A stretch of 64,000 bases of DNA from Psilocybe azurescens. Taxonomy: Eukaryota > Basidiomycota > Agaricomycetes > Agaricales > Agrocybaceae. Under the pieces are notes generated by a model, which saw only the letters and a list, made by a program, of their open reading frames with translations, made no database searches and was not told the origin of the DNA. The position numbers and the translations under genes are program-made. Location: the NCBI GenBank assembly GCA_023853785.1, contig JAJIRX010000866.1:97732-161731 (forward strand), given 5' to 3'. Shown here piece by piece: positions 47,388 to 56,871 of this stretch (position 1 is the first letter of the stretch; each line of letters starts with the position of its first letter).

Positions 47388-47756
47388 ATGGCTTCTACAG
47401 ATGCCACTGACGAGAGCACGATGAAACATGAAGACTTCACCACGCGCTTTCCAGAAGAAATAAATTCACATATATTTCACTTCTGTAACGAAGTGTTGCA
47501 TAGCAAGCCAGTTCCACTTATTCTTGCAGCAGTCTGCGGTGCCTGGCGCAGGATTGCCTTCAGCACGCCACAGTTGTGGAACTCCCTTAAAGTCACCATT
47601 GAAACCTTTGATGTGTTTGATTATCATCAGCAAAACCGCAAAAAGAATGTATTGGAATCCAATGCCCTTGAAAGGCAACAAACGACGCAAATGCCCAAAA
47701 GGCATGGCAAAGTGAAACAAATAGACTCCTTATTTGTAAGTCACGCCCAGAATTAG
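47388..47756 (+). CDS. Short F-box-like protein (probably truncated)
   Basis: From the ATG at 47388: MASTDATDESTMKHEDFTTR, then RFPEEINSHIFHFCNE, VPLILAAVCGAWRRIAFSTP and QLWNSLKVTI. This is the F-box-like motif that opens many Agaricomycete F-box proteins, which recruit substrates to SCF ubiquitin ligases. It ends after about 122 residues, whereas the mushroom family normally runs to 400-600 with leucine-rich repeats, so this is a remnant or a truncated copy. It abuts the transposon island starting at 48.3 kb. Confidence 0.6.
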   Translation: MASTDATDESTMKHEDFTTRFPEEINSHIFHFCNEVLHSKPVPLILAAVCGAWRRIAFSTPQLWNSLKVTIETFDVFDYHQQNRKKNVLESNALERQQTTQMPKRHGKVKQIDSLFVSHAQN

Positions 47757-48327
47757 CTAAAAGTAAAACCTTGGTAGTCCTTGTAAGGTAGCTTAAATCT
47801 TGGGTTCATTGTAAGGCCGTCTATCATTACCAAAAAATTATGATTGCCTATCTATTCAAGATGCTTTAATAGTGTCATATTTTTACTTAAGGATCACACC
47901 AATCAGGAAATTAAAACACGTTATCAATTAAACACCGGGATACGACTACACATCGGGTCGTAATTATCGCAGACCGAGGGACAAGAACGAGATCGCGAAG
48001 ACAAGAGAAACATACTAATAATACAAGGGTCCGATGTGACTGCCGCAAGCCCTCTGAAACACACATAAAAACCAAAGCAAATGAACCAAACACAAAAGCA
48101 AGTTGCTATGAATCGTAGTGAGCAAGAGAGCACACATAAAATGATAGAGAAATACGTACCAGGCAGTATCAATATGAAAACATACAGAGCTGTAGGATTA
48201 AACTGAGTAAATGCAAGAACATACAACACATACAATATGTACTGAGGCCGATGGAGTTCAGAGTAAAGGCTGTATAGACATAGTAAAAGTGTATCAGCCG
48301 ACTTGAAATATAAATATATGCAAAACA
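47757..48327. other. Intergenic between F-box fragment and Tc1/mariner element
   Basis: 570 bp, AT-rich, no supported coding sequence. If the F-box gene was once longer, its missing 3' part is not detectable here. Confidence 0.35.
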
Positions 48328-48329
48328 TA

Positions 48330-48553
48330 CAGTGACTCAAAAAACTGTCCGGATGTTTTGGAAATTGAACTTAAATTGACTATAGTGTCATGTAATCTTA
48401 ATGAAATTACATGATTCAAAATGTACTGGAAAGCCCTGCATCACAGCTTTCAGGAGGTATAATATATGTTTGTATTTGTTTGGTTTATCTCTTATTATTA
48501 AATACTTTATGAAAATAACACATCCGGACAGTTTCTTTGCGGCCCGTTGGAAT
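48330..48553 (+). repeat. Left terminal inverted repeat of Tc1/mariner element
   Basis: 224 bp, the reverse complement of 49725-49948 with only a few differences (for example gcggcccgttggaat against gcagcccgttggaat at the inner end). The inner CACATCCGGACAGTTTCTTT and outer AAAACTGTCCGGATG copies form a sub-repeat (ACTGTCCGGATGT) probably bound by the transposase. Confidence 0.93.
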
Positions 48554-48570
48554 ATGGGTATCTATATAAA

Positions 48571-49587
48571 CTAGTACTTTGTGTGGCCTCCATTTTCCCT
48601 CAAAACAGCTGCAACCCTTCTATGCATACTATTGATCAATTTCACACAGTCCTCCTTGGGTATTTTCTCCCACTCCTTCTATACTCTATCCCACAACTCC
48701 TGGATACTCTTTGGAGTATTTTCATGTTCTGCAAGGCGCTTTTTGAGGATATGCCACAGATGTTCAATGGGATTGAGGTCTGGGGATTGTGCTGGCCAGT
48801 CTAGAAGCTCTACTTCTTGGTCTTTAAACCATTTCTGAGCCTTTTTGGATGTGTGCTTGGGATCATTATCCTGCTGGAAGATGAAGTTTTCCCGATCGAG
48901 GTCATAATTCTCCAGAGTTTGAAAGACATGGTCATCCAAAATGCTCACATATAGTTCTCCATCTATCCTGCCTTCTATTCTGCACATGTATCCAACACCA
49001 CTTGTTGTCATACAACCCCAAATCATCACATGTCCTCCTCAAAATTTGATGGTTTGCTGTATATGCTGAGTTTGGAGAGGAGAACTGGCCTTTTTCCACA
49101 CCCACTGCCTTCCATCTGACCCAATGCAATTGATATTGGTCTCATCTGTGAACATAACATGTTTCCAGTCTTCTTCTGTCCAGTGTTCATACTTCTGGGC
49201 AAATTCCAAGCGAAGCCTTCCTATGGTTCTTGGAGAGCAATGGCTTTTTGACCTTGACTCTTGCCACAAGATCCTCTTTTTGAGGGAATTTTGAATGGTT
49301 TAGATGGAGATAGATGTGTTTGTGATATTGAGAAGCTGGTGGTGGAGTTGTGTGGCAGTATCGGCTTTTCCAGTGGTAACAAGTCGAACCAGATGGCGGC
49401 GGTCATAGGGAGTGAGCTTAGAAGGACGGCCTCTACGGTTTTCCTTCATAGGTAATTCCATCCCAGAGCGTATCTCCCCTATAGTAGACTTCCCAACACC
49501 AAGTTTGGCAGCAATTTTACAAATAGAATCACCATTCTCCAGCATATAGATGATGTTAGAGTGCAGTTCAGGAGAGAGAGAATACAT
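48571..49587 (-). pseudogene. Tc1/mariner transposase, disrupted
   Basis: Minus strand from MYSLSPELHSNIIYMLENGD. An N-terminal helix-turn-helix (ICKIAAKLGVGKSTIGEI) and GRPSKLTPYDRRHLVRLV are followed by the DDE catalytic core: D in MFTDETNINC, D in FQQDNDPKHTS and E in SPDLNPIEHLWHILKKRL, a DD34E-type spacing. It is interrupted by a TAA after NITNTSISI, a TGA where Gly is expected before GGHVMIWGCM, and a TAG after IQELWDRV; the KKEDLVARVKVKKPLLSKNH segment lies in another frame. The last codons end GGHTKY-stop at 48571. All three catalytic residues are still readable, but no single open frame exists. Confidence 0.85.
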
Positions 49588-49724
49588 GGCTGTGTAGCAG
49601 AGAATAGTGGGGTATAAACCTGGGGGAATGTATGGTTTTAGTCTTGTTTATATATCCCAAACATGTTTTCATTTATTTGATATTGTTTTTGCATGTTTAC
49701 AATTAAAAAAACCTTATTTCATTG

Positions 49725-49948
49725 ATTCCAACGGGCTGCAAAGAAACTGTCCGGATGTGTTATTTTCATAAAGTATTTAATAATAAGAGATAAACCAAAC
49801 AAATGCAAACATATATTATACCTCCTGAAAGCTGTGATGCAGGGCTTTCCAGTACATTTTGAATCATGTAATTTCATTAAGATTACATGACACTATAGTC
49901 AATTTAAGTTCAATTTCCAAAACATCCGGACAGTTTTTTGAGTCACTG
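49725..49948 (-). repeat. Right terminal inverted repeat of Tc1/mariner element
   Basis: Mirror of 48330-48553, ending ...TTGAGTCACTG at 49948 and followed by the TA target duplication. Confidence 0.93.
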
Positions 49949-49950
49949 TA

Positions 49951-50360
49951 CCTTATTGGAACAGGTTGCTTTGGTAGCGACCCTCAAAATTTTGAATGGC
50001 ACGGGCAAGAGGGGGCTGATAGTGTCAGGTAGCGGAGCCACTGGTGGAGGGGGATGAGAACAGGGGACATGAGAGTGTCCCCACAATGGACCTCTGCCTG
50101 GGGAGTGGAGAACGAGACCGTCGCGGCTGTGCTGCTTGCCAGCTGAAAGATGGGTGTGGTCGTGTTGCCCTGGCCGGGCAGATTCTTGATGACGGTTATT
50201 GCAGGGGCCCGATGGTCCAGGAACAGGGGATGCACATTGAAGAGAGTGTGGCACTTGTGTTGCAGGGGAGGAAATTGAAGAGGGAGTGTGGCAGATGGTG
50301 CTCGTAAAAGGGATTGTTGCAGGTAGGAAGATGGGGCGTTTCCTCATACATTTGAGAGTC
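49951..50360. other. Sequence between Tc1 element and DUF6698 3' end
   Basis: 410 bp. On the minus strand a Pro/Ser/His-rich frame (49943-50347) follows the DUF6698 stop and could be a former C-terminal extension of that gene, cut by the Tc1 insertion. No domain is recognisable, so this stays a suggestion. Confidence 0.3.
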
Positions 50361-50925
50361 TCAGAAACTAAATAGACCAGAGTCTTGAGTTCCGAGTGTG
50401 TTCGAGCCTTGTGTGCCGAGTGTGTTGAGACCGTGGTCGGCTATTTGATCTTCATGATCTACTTGGGTAGACAAGGGTAAGGGATTCATGTAGGCTTGGG
50501 TTTCTGGCAGGCGGTTGGGCTCGGTACTGGAGTCTTCAGGCTCAACCTGAGCAGGGGCCTTGCATTGCCTGATAGCTGCAAGCTGGGCGCAGATAGTGTT
50601 GACCGTTGATGGACCTTCCTGATTGTTGCTATCGTCAACGGCCTCAATTTCAGTACCAAACACTTGCCTACGCAATACCAAGTAGTCAATAGTTAATGAA
50701 AAAAGAAATAGACGATCACTTACAAATTCCACCATTCGATTAAATCGTGGTACCATTCAGGGTCTTCCTCCTTGGCAATGTCGATGGTCTCCAAGACGGT
50801 ATAAAAGAACTTATCCATTTTGAATAAGCAATCATCTTGACGCCAATCAATAAATTCTGATATTGCAAATTGATACTGTAAGAATCTATGAGCACAGCAA
50901 AGATAATAATGAATTTTCTTTCATA

Positions 50926-50933
50926 CCTGAACA
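50926..50933. repeat. 8-bp target-site duplication, left copy
   Basis: CCTGAACA, identical to 52160-52167, directly flanking the inserted element. An 8-bp duplication is characteristic of hAT-superfamily transposition. Confidence 0.75.
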
Positions 50934-51753
50934 GAGGTCTTTACACTCCCCACAGGTACCGATCGGAACCGGTCGGAATCCGACCGGTTCTGACCGAATT
51001 TTATTTGGCAGTGTCCCTGCCAAATTAGCAGTAAAATGTCCAAATTTTTCCGACCGGATTCCGACTGGATTCCGATCGGAACCACCGGTACCGACTGGTT
51101 CCACTGTTAACAAGTCCGACCAAAATCCGATCGGAATCCGACCGAATCCGACTGGAATCCAAGTGGAATTCATCAAATTTGAAACCCAATTAGACCCAAT
51201 TCCGAGTGGAATCCGAGTGGTACCAAGCGGAACTATATTATGTCAGCATACTATTTACAGCTCACCAAGTAATAACACAAAAAGTATACATAGATCTCAA
51301 CAGTTTGTGACAAATTTGGTATTGTTAGAATTGTAAAATTGAGGAGAATATGTTTATGTAATAGTTATATAAAATTAAAAATTTTCTAATAAAGAAATAC
51401 CTATTTTTCATATAAATCTGTGCTTATATAATCTAAATGTCTTGAATAAAATTAATCTTTGTATTCCATTAATTTCTATTATTGTAAAACTATTAATATA
51501 TAGCTAACAGAGTGCTATTTTGTTGCAAAATGTAGTTTACAATATCTATATATATTTAAATTTACAGTACTTTGTATATTGAACATGCTGACATAATATT
51601 CAGATGATGGTGTAATTACAGATGCATTGCCCTCAATTTTCTGATCATTTTGATATATAATATGTGGGTATAGCTTCAGAGGAAGTGCCAGAATATATTA
51701 TTGGATGTTGTAAAGAATAGTATATAATTCATAAAATGTTGATCATACCACAA

Positions 51754-51830
51754 GCAATAATAGTGTAGTTGGTAATGTGTGTATAGAATTAATATATATG
51801 AAGCTGTTGGTTCAATTCCTGTTGAGTGCA
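51754..51830 (+). ncRNA. tRNA-like sequence with Pol III A and B boxes
   Basis: A 77-base stretch, tRNA length including the discriminator base. TAGTGTAGTTGG at 51761-51772 fits the A-box consensus TRGYNNARNNGG at every position, starting at tRNA position 8. GGTTCAATTCC at 51809-51819 fits the B box. The T-arm falls exactly where it should (GTTGG, loop TTCAATT, CCTGT), but only two of five pairs are Watson-Crick. The acceptor ends GCAATAA and TGAGTGC pair at five of seven positions. The anticodon arm is poor. Most likely a degenerate tRNA-derived (SINE-like) sequence inside the AT-rich core of the hAT-like element, not a working tRNA. Confidence 0.4.
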
Positions 51831-51859
51831 TTTTATAATTTCGCATTTATTACAAATAT

Positions 51860-52001
51860 CATGTGACCTGAATGATTACTTAAGAGCTTATATAAGAAAT
51901 ATTATGTAATACTGACTAAGCAGGCTATATCATGTGATTTCAATACATTATTTATAAGCTTATGTAAGCAATTATTATGTAATGCTGACTACGCATTCTA
52001 T
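51860..52001 (+). repeat. Imperfect tandem duplication of a 71-bp unit
   Basis: Two adjacent copies (51860-51930 and 51931-52001) both start CATGTGA and share cttatrtaag, attatgtaatrctgacta and a cattcta/ggctata end. They lie in the AT-rich core just downstream of the tRNA-like sequence. Confidence 0.6.
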
Positions 52002-52159
52002 TATACACTGAACAAGTACATTATGAGAAATTCCGACCGGATTCCGACCAGTTCCGAGTGGGTCCGAGTGGATTCCGATTGGATTCCGACTGGTTCCGAT
52101 TGGTTCCGACTGGGTCCAAGCGGTTCCGACCGGTACCCGTGGGGCACTGTAAAGTACTG

Positions 52160-52167
52160 CCTGAACA
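52160..52167. repeat. 8-bp target-site duplication, right copy
   Basis: CCTGAACA, matching 50926-50933. On the minus strand it reads TGTTCAGG, the end of a DUF6698 exon (..GTTCAG) plus the first G of the following intron. Confidence 0.75.
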
Positions 52168-53447
52168 CACGTATATGCGATGCTTGCAGGAGTTACCGAT
52201 TTCATCTTGTTTTTCTGGCTTGAGAAGCTTTGGTGCGTGTCGACCCTGGATCTCTCATCGCCAATGATGGAGATGTAAATATATGCTTGAATATCTGGAA
52301 AAATGTCAGTGAGTAAACAAGAAAATAGACAGAAATTACCGTGACAAGGATCTGGCTCTGGAACATGCTGGATATGGTGTGTTCGGGATTGTAGTAGTCC
52401 CAACAGAAGCTAGGCAGGTCTCACCAGGATACCTTGGCACTTCCGTTTGACATTTTCCAGCGGTATCTATGCCACAATGTCAATATATGTGGCAATATGT
52501 TAATGGCACTCACCCTTCTGGATCACTATCAAAAGCATCACAATTTTGATCGGACACAGCAAGCGCGCAAACTGGACATGCGCAAATCCTCTTTCAGCCT
52601 TGGAATTGCGATGCAAAATAGGTGGGTTTAATTTGTTATCTGGCATACATGCCGCAGTGTATTCCAGTACTTCTTTTTGAGGCTTGAGATATCGTTAGAA
52701 CGTGCATTACCTGCTGCTTGGTTCATCTTGTACATTTGTTAGTGAAATAAAAATAGAATGATTGAATCAAAGTGCTTACCGCCTTGGCAAGATTGTCTAG
52801 CCGGTTGGAACTGCTAGTGAAGAACTGCATATCGTCTTTGAAACTGACAACCTGCTTCTTGGTCTCTATAAACATCTCCAGGACAGCACGGTTCTCCTCA
52901 CAAAAATCTAACCATATGTAGTTAAGTATCTAGCTGATAATTTCACAATGTCACTTACTCGTGCCGAGGCTGTCCCCCATAAGAACCAGAATCCCACATG
53001 ATGCCTTTGTCAACCACTTCTGCCCAATCGATATCAATCTTGCCATTCCGGGTCTTCCATGCTGCAAATCTTGACCAGTTTTTGAATATGTTCCTAAGAA
53101 TTTAGTCTTATAGATATATATTACAATGAAGCAAACGACGACTCACTCAGATTTAAATTGCCTCCTCTTCTTAGAGTGTGGCTGATCAAAGCATGTCCCA
53201 ACCTATGCTTTTGGGACTGACTATGGTTGGTGTCCGACATCGGTTTGGGGGAGGAAGTAGGCATTGATTTCATTCAGGGGCAAGATCCAATCAATGATTT
53301 CACCTGAAAATGTCTGAGTCAAGCACATGATCACAAAGCGCGACACGAAGTTTAAGTTCAATTTTGATGCACAGCTTGCCCCCTATCGACATCCATCCAT
53401 GCCACTCTAAATCTCTAATGCACATTTATCTCCTTCTCATTGCTCTC

Positions 53448-55103
53448 ATGGCAGTATGCAGTGCCTGTGGGGACCAATTCCAAACCAAGCACGGCCTCAC
53501 CATACATCCGAATAGATGCAAAACACAAAAAGCATCAATCAAGCAAAATTAACACAACACGCTGTGATATGGACACACGGAGAGCCAAGCCAATCAAGAG
53601 GTCTTGAAGCAACTCCTGAGCCGGTAAGCATTATTCATATCATTTTTGTTCTGATTCATTAACGGTTATTACATAGGAGGTTGACTGGATCGATGTTGTA
53701 GATCTGGAACCTGAAAGCCCAGAGCCTGAGCCTCTGGCTGCCACTGAACCAGAGTATATACCACCTCCCACCTCCTGTGGATGCACACACCGATACCCAC
53801 ATACCTACATTGATTTTTGCCAAATTCATCAACCCGTCTGCCACATATACCACCGCAGCAGAGGCATGAGGAACCTCTGCCCAAGTGTCGCTGTGTCTCT
53901 CCTGAGCTGAGTGCAGCTGTACCTGAGCTTGATCTTGATCCAGATATTATATGGTCAGTTCCGAATGACTTTGGGGTGTATCATGAATATCCTTGTTGCC
54001 TGAGACAGGAGGTGGACGAATTGGACGAATTGGACAACCTTTGTGATTCACTGGGTCATGCAATCCCTCCAAAGGATCTTTGCAGGGGTTTCTTGAAAGC
54101 TCTGGGTCTCTTGTTGTCTGCTGCTGCTGGCAACATATATGCTCCTTTTCTGAATGTGTCGGTGTTTCGTCTCATGCACTGGTTTTATTTGGGTTCCAAT
54201 CTAAAGTTGGTTGCCAAATTGGATCGCTTAGTGAAAGAAGTGATCCTTGCTGAGGACTTCGATCTTGCACATCTCAAAGGATTTAGCACAGACAAGGAGT
54301 TAGGCCGCTTAGACAATCAAACCAAAGGATTGTCACCTTTCACCCAGGAGAATGGATGGAAAAAACCCACCATCAAGCTCGCCTTGCCCTCAGAGAATGT
54401 GCGACATAGCTCTGAGGATGCAGCGCCTGTGCTAGAAATTCCTAACATTTATCATCGCAGTCTTGTTGAGACGATCGTGACAGCGTTCAAGGATGAGAAT
54501 GCACAAACTTTCCATTATACCTCCTTCCATCAATTCTGGAAGCCAACTCCATCCAGACCTCCTGAACGCATTATCTCTGAGCTGTATAACTTGGATGCAT
54601 TTTACAATGAGCATGTCAAGATTATGCAGAAACCTGCCAAGCCTGGTCAACCTTATGTCGAATCTGTCATAGCTGCCATGATGCTATGGTCTGACTCTAC
54701 ACACCTTGCCAACTTTGGCAACACATCGCTCTGGCCAGTGTATTTGCTCTTCGGAAATCAGTCAAAATATGCGCGTTGTAAGCCGAGCAGCTTCGCTGCT
54801 AATCACGTTGCATATATCCCTTCAGTAAGTCTGACGTTCTCGCAGATTCAATCATACTAATCTCACATTGTTTTCTAACAAAGTTACCAAAAAATCTTCA
54901 AGACTTTTACATGAAGGTGTTCAAAGGGGCAGTGGCGTCAAAGGATACCATCACCCATCTGAAGTGCAAACTCATGCATGAGGTCTGGCTCCTCCTCCTG
55001 GACGCCGACTTTATGCATGCATATGAACATGGCATTATTATGGTGTGTTCTGACGGTATTACTCACTGAGTCTTCCCTCGTTTCTTCACGTTGAACTACG
55101 TAG
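53448..55103 (+). pseudogene. Plavaka-type transposase, 3'-truncated
   Basis: Starts with the C2H2-like finger typical of Plavaka N-termini (VCSACGDQFQTKHGLTIHPN-RC). After an out-of-frame stretch and a short intron, the 53817-54860 frame gives VPELDLDPDIIWSVPNDFGV, APFLNVSVFRLMHWFYLGSN, FHYTSFHQFWKPTPSRPPER, VIAAMMLWSDSTHLANFGNT and LFGNQSKYARCKPSSFAANH. After a 50-bp intron come LPKNLQDFYMKVFKGAV and MHEVWLLLLDADFMHAYEHG, then CSDGITH-stop-VFPRFFT, where homology ends abruptly. Plavaka elements are CACTA-related DNA transposons confined mainly to basidiomycetes; the catalytic C-terminal half is missing. The break coincides with the start of the retrotransposon LTR. The 184 bp before 53448 also separate it from the divergent DUF6698 gene. 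Confidence 0.8.
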
Positions 55104-56780
55104 TGTGTGATTTGATATATAAATCGAAAACCAAAACACAAACCAGAGAGGAATGGTCTAGACTAGATAAGACGACTCTCTCCCTGTTGAGTTAAAGTGA
55201 GGGCTGGCTTTGCCACTAGGTTGTGTAGATGTATGTGGTCTGAGGAGGGCAGGGACGTATGAAGGAGGAGGAATGGATGAGGGGATATAAAATGCCCTTG
55301 AGTATTTACTGGGAGGAAGCAACCCGACTTGATTGGGGTAGAACGGTGTGAATGAGGTGTGATGACTGTGGAGGGGCCAAATGACTAGATAAATCGTAGG
55401 GATTGATACGGGGCAGGAGTGAGAATGTAGTCTTGATCCTAGTGCGCTTCAAGCAAGTCTGCAGTGTCTGCAAAGCTAGAAGTAAAGTCTGCTGATAGAA
55501 TAATGACTTGAGCGGCCTGGAGTGATAGATGATGAAGGATTGTGCGATGTTCTTGAACCAAAAAAATCAAACAGAGCGGTGAAGTGAATGAGGGATGACT
55601 AGGGCGATGGATGAAGATGACAACAAGACCAAGATTGCAGAATAAAAATATTCTGGAGCAATAGAAGCGATGGGGAGTTGAGGATCTTGATGTAGAGGAA
55701 GAATGAAGGGTCTGGAGGATGGTAGGATCGAAATGAACTGGACAAAACTCTCTGTGATGAGAGAGCGAGAGTGGTTGGATAGGCTAGTCTAGCCTCTGAT
55801 GAACGTCTTGAATAACTGGAGTGATTGTTGAATTTCGTGCTGAATATTGATAGAGATTGATTGAATGCGTGCTTGGAGTGCTGGACTGAGTACTTGATAA
55901 CTTGAAATCTTTGCTGTGAAGAAAGTTGGGGCTTGTAACTTCCTTGTATTCCAAGCGATACTAATACATGGTTTATATACCAGAGAACATAGAAAAATAT
56001 TTAAAAGAGATCAAGCGTCCAAACTATACCAATCATTCTGTAGAACAACACCCAGTAGTCCCATCTATCAACTACATACAATAGATTGAAAGCTGACGGA
56101 GTTTAGGAGTGAAAAATAGAAGGATGAGTAAGTAAGTAACATAGGATGAGTAAGAAGTATAAGCAGGATTATGAAAAGCGAAGTGAGATGAGTAAGAAAG
56201 AAGCGAAGCTGAGTAAGTACAATAAGCAAGAATGACAAAAGGAAGGAAGGATCAATCATATGAAAGTGTCAGTCAATAGAAAAGGAACCAAAATAGCGAA
56301 CAAGTACCATGCTAATGAATAGAACCAGTCTATTCATGGCACAGCTCAGTCATCCATTACCAAGACTGCTGAGTGAGACAAAGATTTGCTGCATATGTGG
56401 AATCCAGTTAAGGACCAATAGTTGTAGATGATCAAATGCTGATGACGATGGTGATATATGATGCTGTGCAGTGCTGTGCGTACTAGAATGGATAGGAATG
56501 ATGTCCAAGAATAATCTGTGCATAGCCTTGAGGTTCGAAATAGATAGACGATTGAATCATTGATAGGGAATGTAACTGATCAAATGGTTAAAGTGGAGAT
56601 TGAAAGTTGGAATGGAGCTTGAAGTGGACTGTGAATGGGCTTTGACGTTGAATATTGAGGGATGTGCTTCAGATAAAAATGCGAAATAATAACCCTGGCT
56701 TCTGCATGCAATGGGGAGTCAAGACAGACGCTCTAAGCTTATAGATAAATCTCATATCCAATCAAAATTGGTGTATGACA
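55104..56780 (-). repeat. 3' long terminal repeat of Ty3/gypsy element
   Basis: Non-coding sequence downstream of the minus-strand pol gene. On the minus strand a purine-rich tract (TTTTGGGTGGA) is followed immediately by TGTCATACACC, a typical LTR start, fixing the right end at 56780. A TATA-like GGTATATAAACC sits at 55970-55981, about 800 bp into the LTR. The left end is less certain: Plavaka homology stops at about 55100, and TGTGTGATTT at 55104 would give the expected ...ACA terminus. The second LTR would be to the right of this window, so the length cannot be confirmed. Confidence 0.5.
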
Positions 56781-56871
56781 TCCACCCAAAACTTGAGAAA
56801 AGAACCGTCCTCGGTTGATAGGCAACATGCGGAAATGAAGAGGAGGTTACTTTAGGTCTCGGGCAAACAAT

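Larger units (their letters stand above)
48330..49948 (-). mobile_element. Tc1/mariner-family DNA transposon
   Basis: 1,619 bp bounded by inverted repeats that begin CAGTGACTCAAAAAACTGTC and extend 224 bp at each end. The element is flanked by a TA dinucleotide on both sides (48328-48329 and 49949-49950), the target duplication of this superfamily. It carries one transposase gene on the minus strand, described separately. The near-identity of the two long repeats argues for a recent insertion. Confidence 0.93.
50934..52159. mobile_element. Non-autonomous hAT-like DNA element
   Basis: 1,226 bp with imperfect terminal inverted repeats: left GAGGTCTTTACACTCCCCAC, right (reverse complement) CAGTACTTTACAGTGCCCCA, both continuing into GGTACCGRTCGGAACCG. 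It is flanked by the 8-bp duplication CCTGAACA. The ends carry dense arrays of a 10-11 bp TTCCGACYGGR-type unit (about 50940-51235 and 52030-52140). The core from about 51330 to 52015 is very AT-rich, with no open frame longer than about 100 codons. No transposase, so mobilisation in trans must be assumed. hAT assignment rests on duplication length only. Confidence 0.72.
50361..53264 (-). pseudogene. DUF6698-domain gene interrupted by a transposon
   Basis: Read leftward from MPTSSPKPMSDTNH. Exons include NWSRFAAWKTRNGKIDIDWA, EENRAVLEMFIETKKQVVSF and DISSLKKKYWNTLRHVCQ. Then the DUF6698 core: KAERGFAHVQFARLLCPI, DLPSFCWDYYNPEHTISSMF, IFKHIFTSPSLA and SVTPASIAYTCVQ; beyond the insertion it resumes with YQFAISEFIDWRQDDCLFKM, EEDPEWYHDLIEWWNLQVFG and an acidic C-terminus ending at 50361. 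The family is basidiomycete-specific and of unknown function. A 1,226-bp element (50934-52159) separates the VTPASIAYTCVQ exon from its splice donor. The T5 run at 52210-52214 also needs one more base for frame, and one conserved tryptophan-type codon after AKVSW reads TGA. The insertion makes the gene very likely dead. Confidence 0.72.

Noticed and set aside
49984..50347. Proline-rich minus-strand frames near the Tc1 element
   Set aside because: Could be a former DUF6698 tail, but no motif or splice evidence supports it as a gene.
51754..51830. Functional tRNA gene
   Set aside because: Promoter boxes fit, but T-arm and anticodon-arm pairing are too poor; retained only as a tRNA-like sequence.
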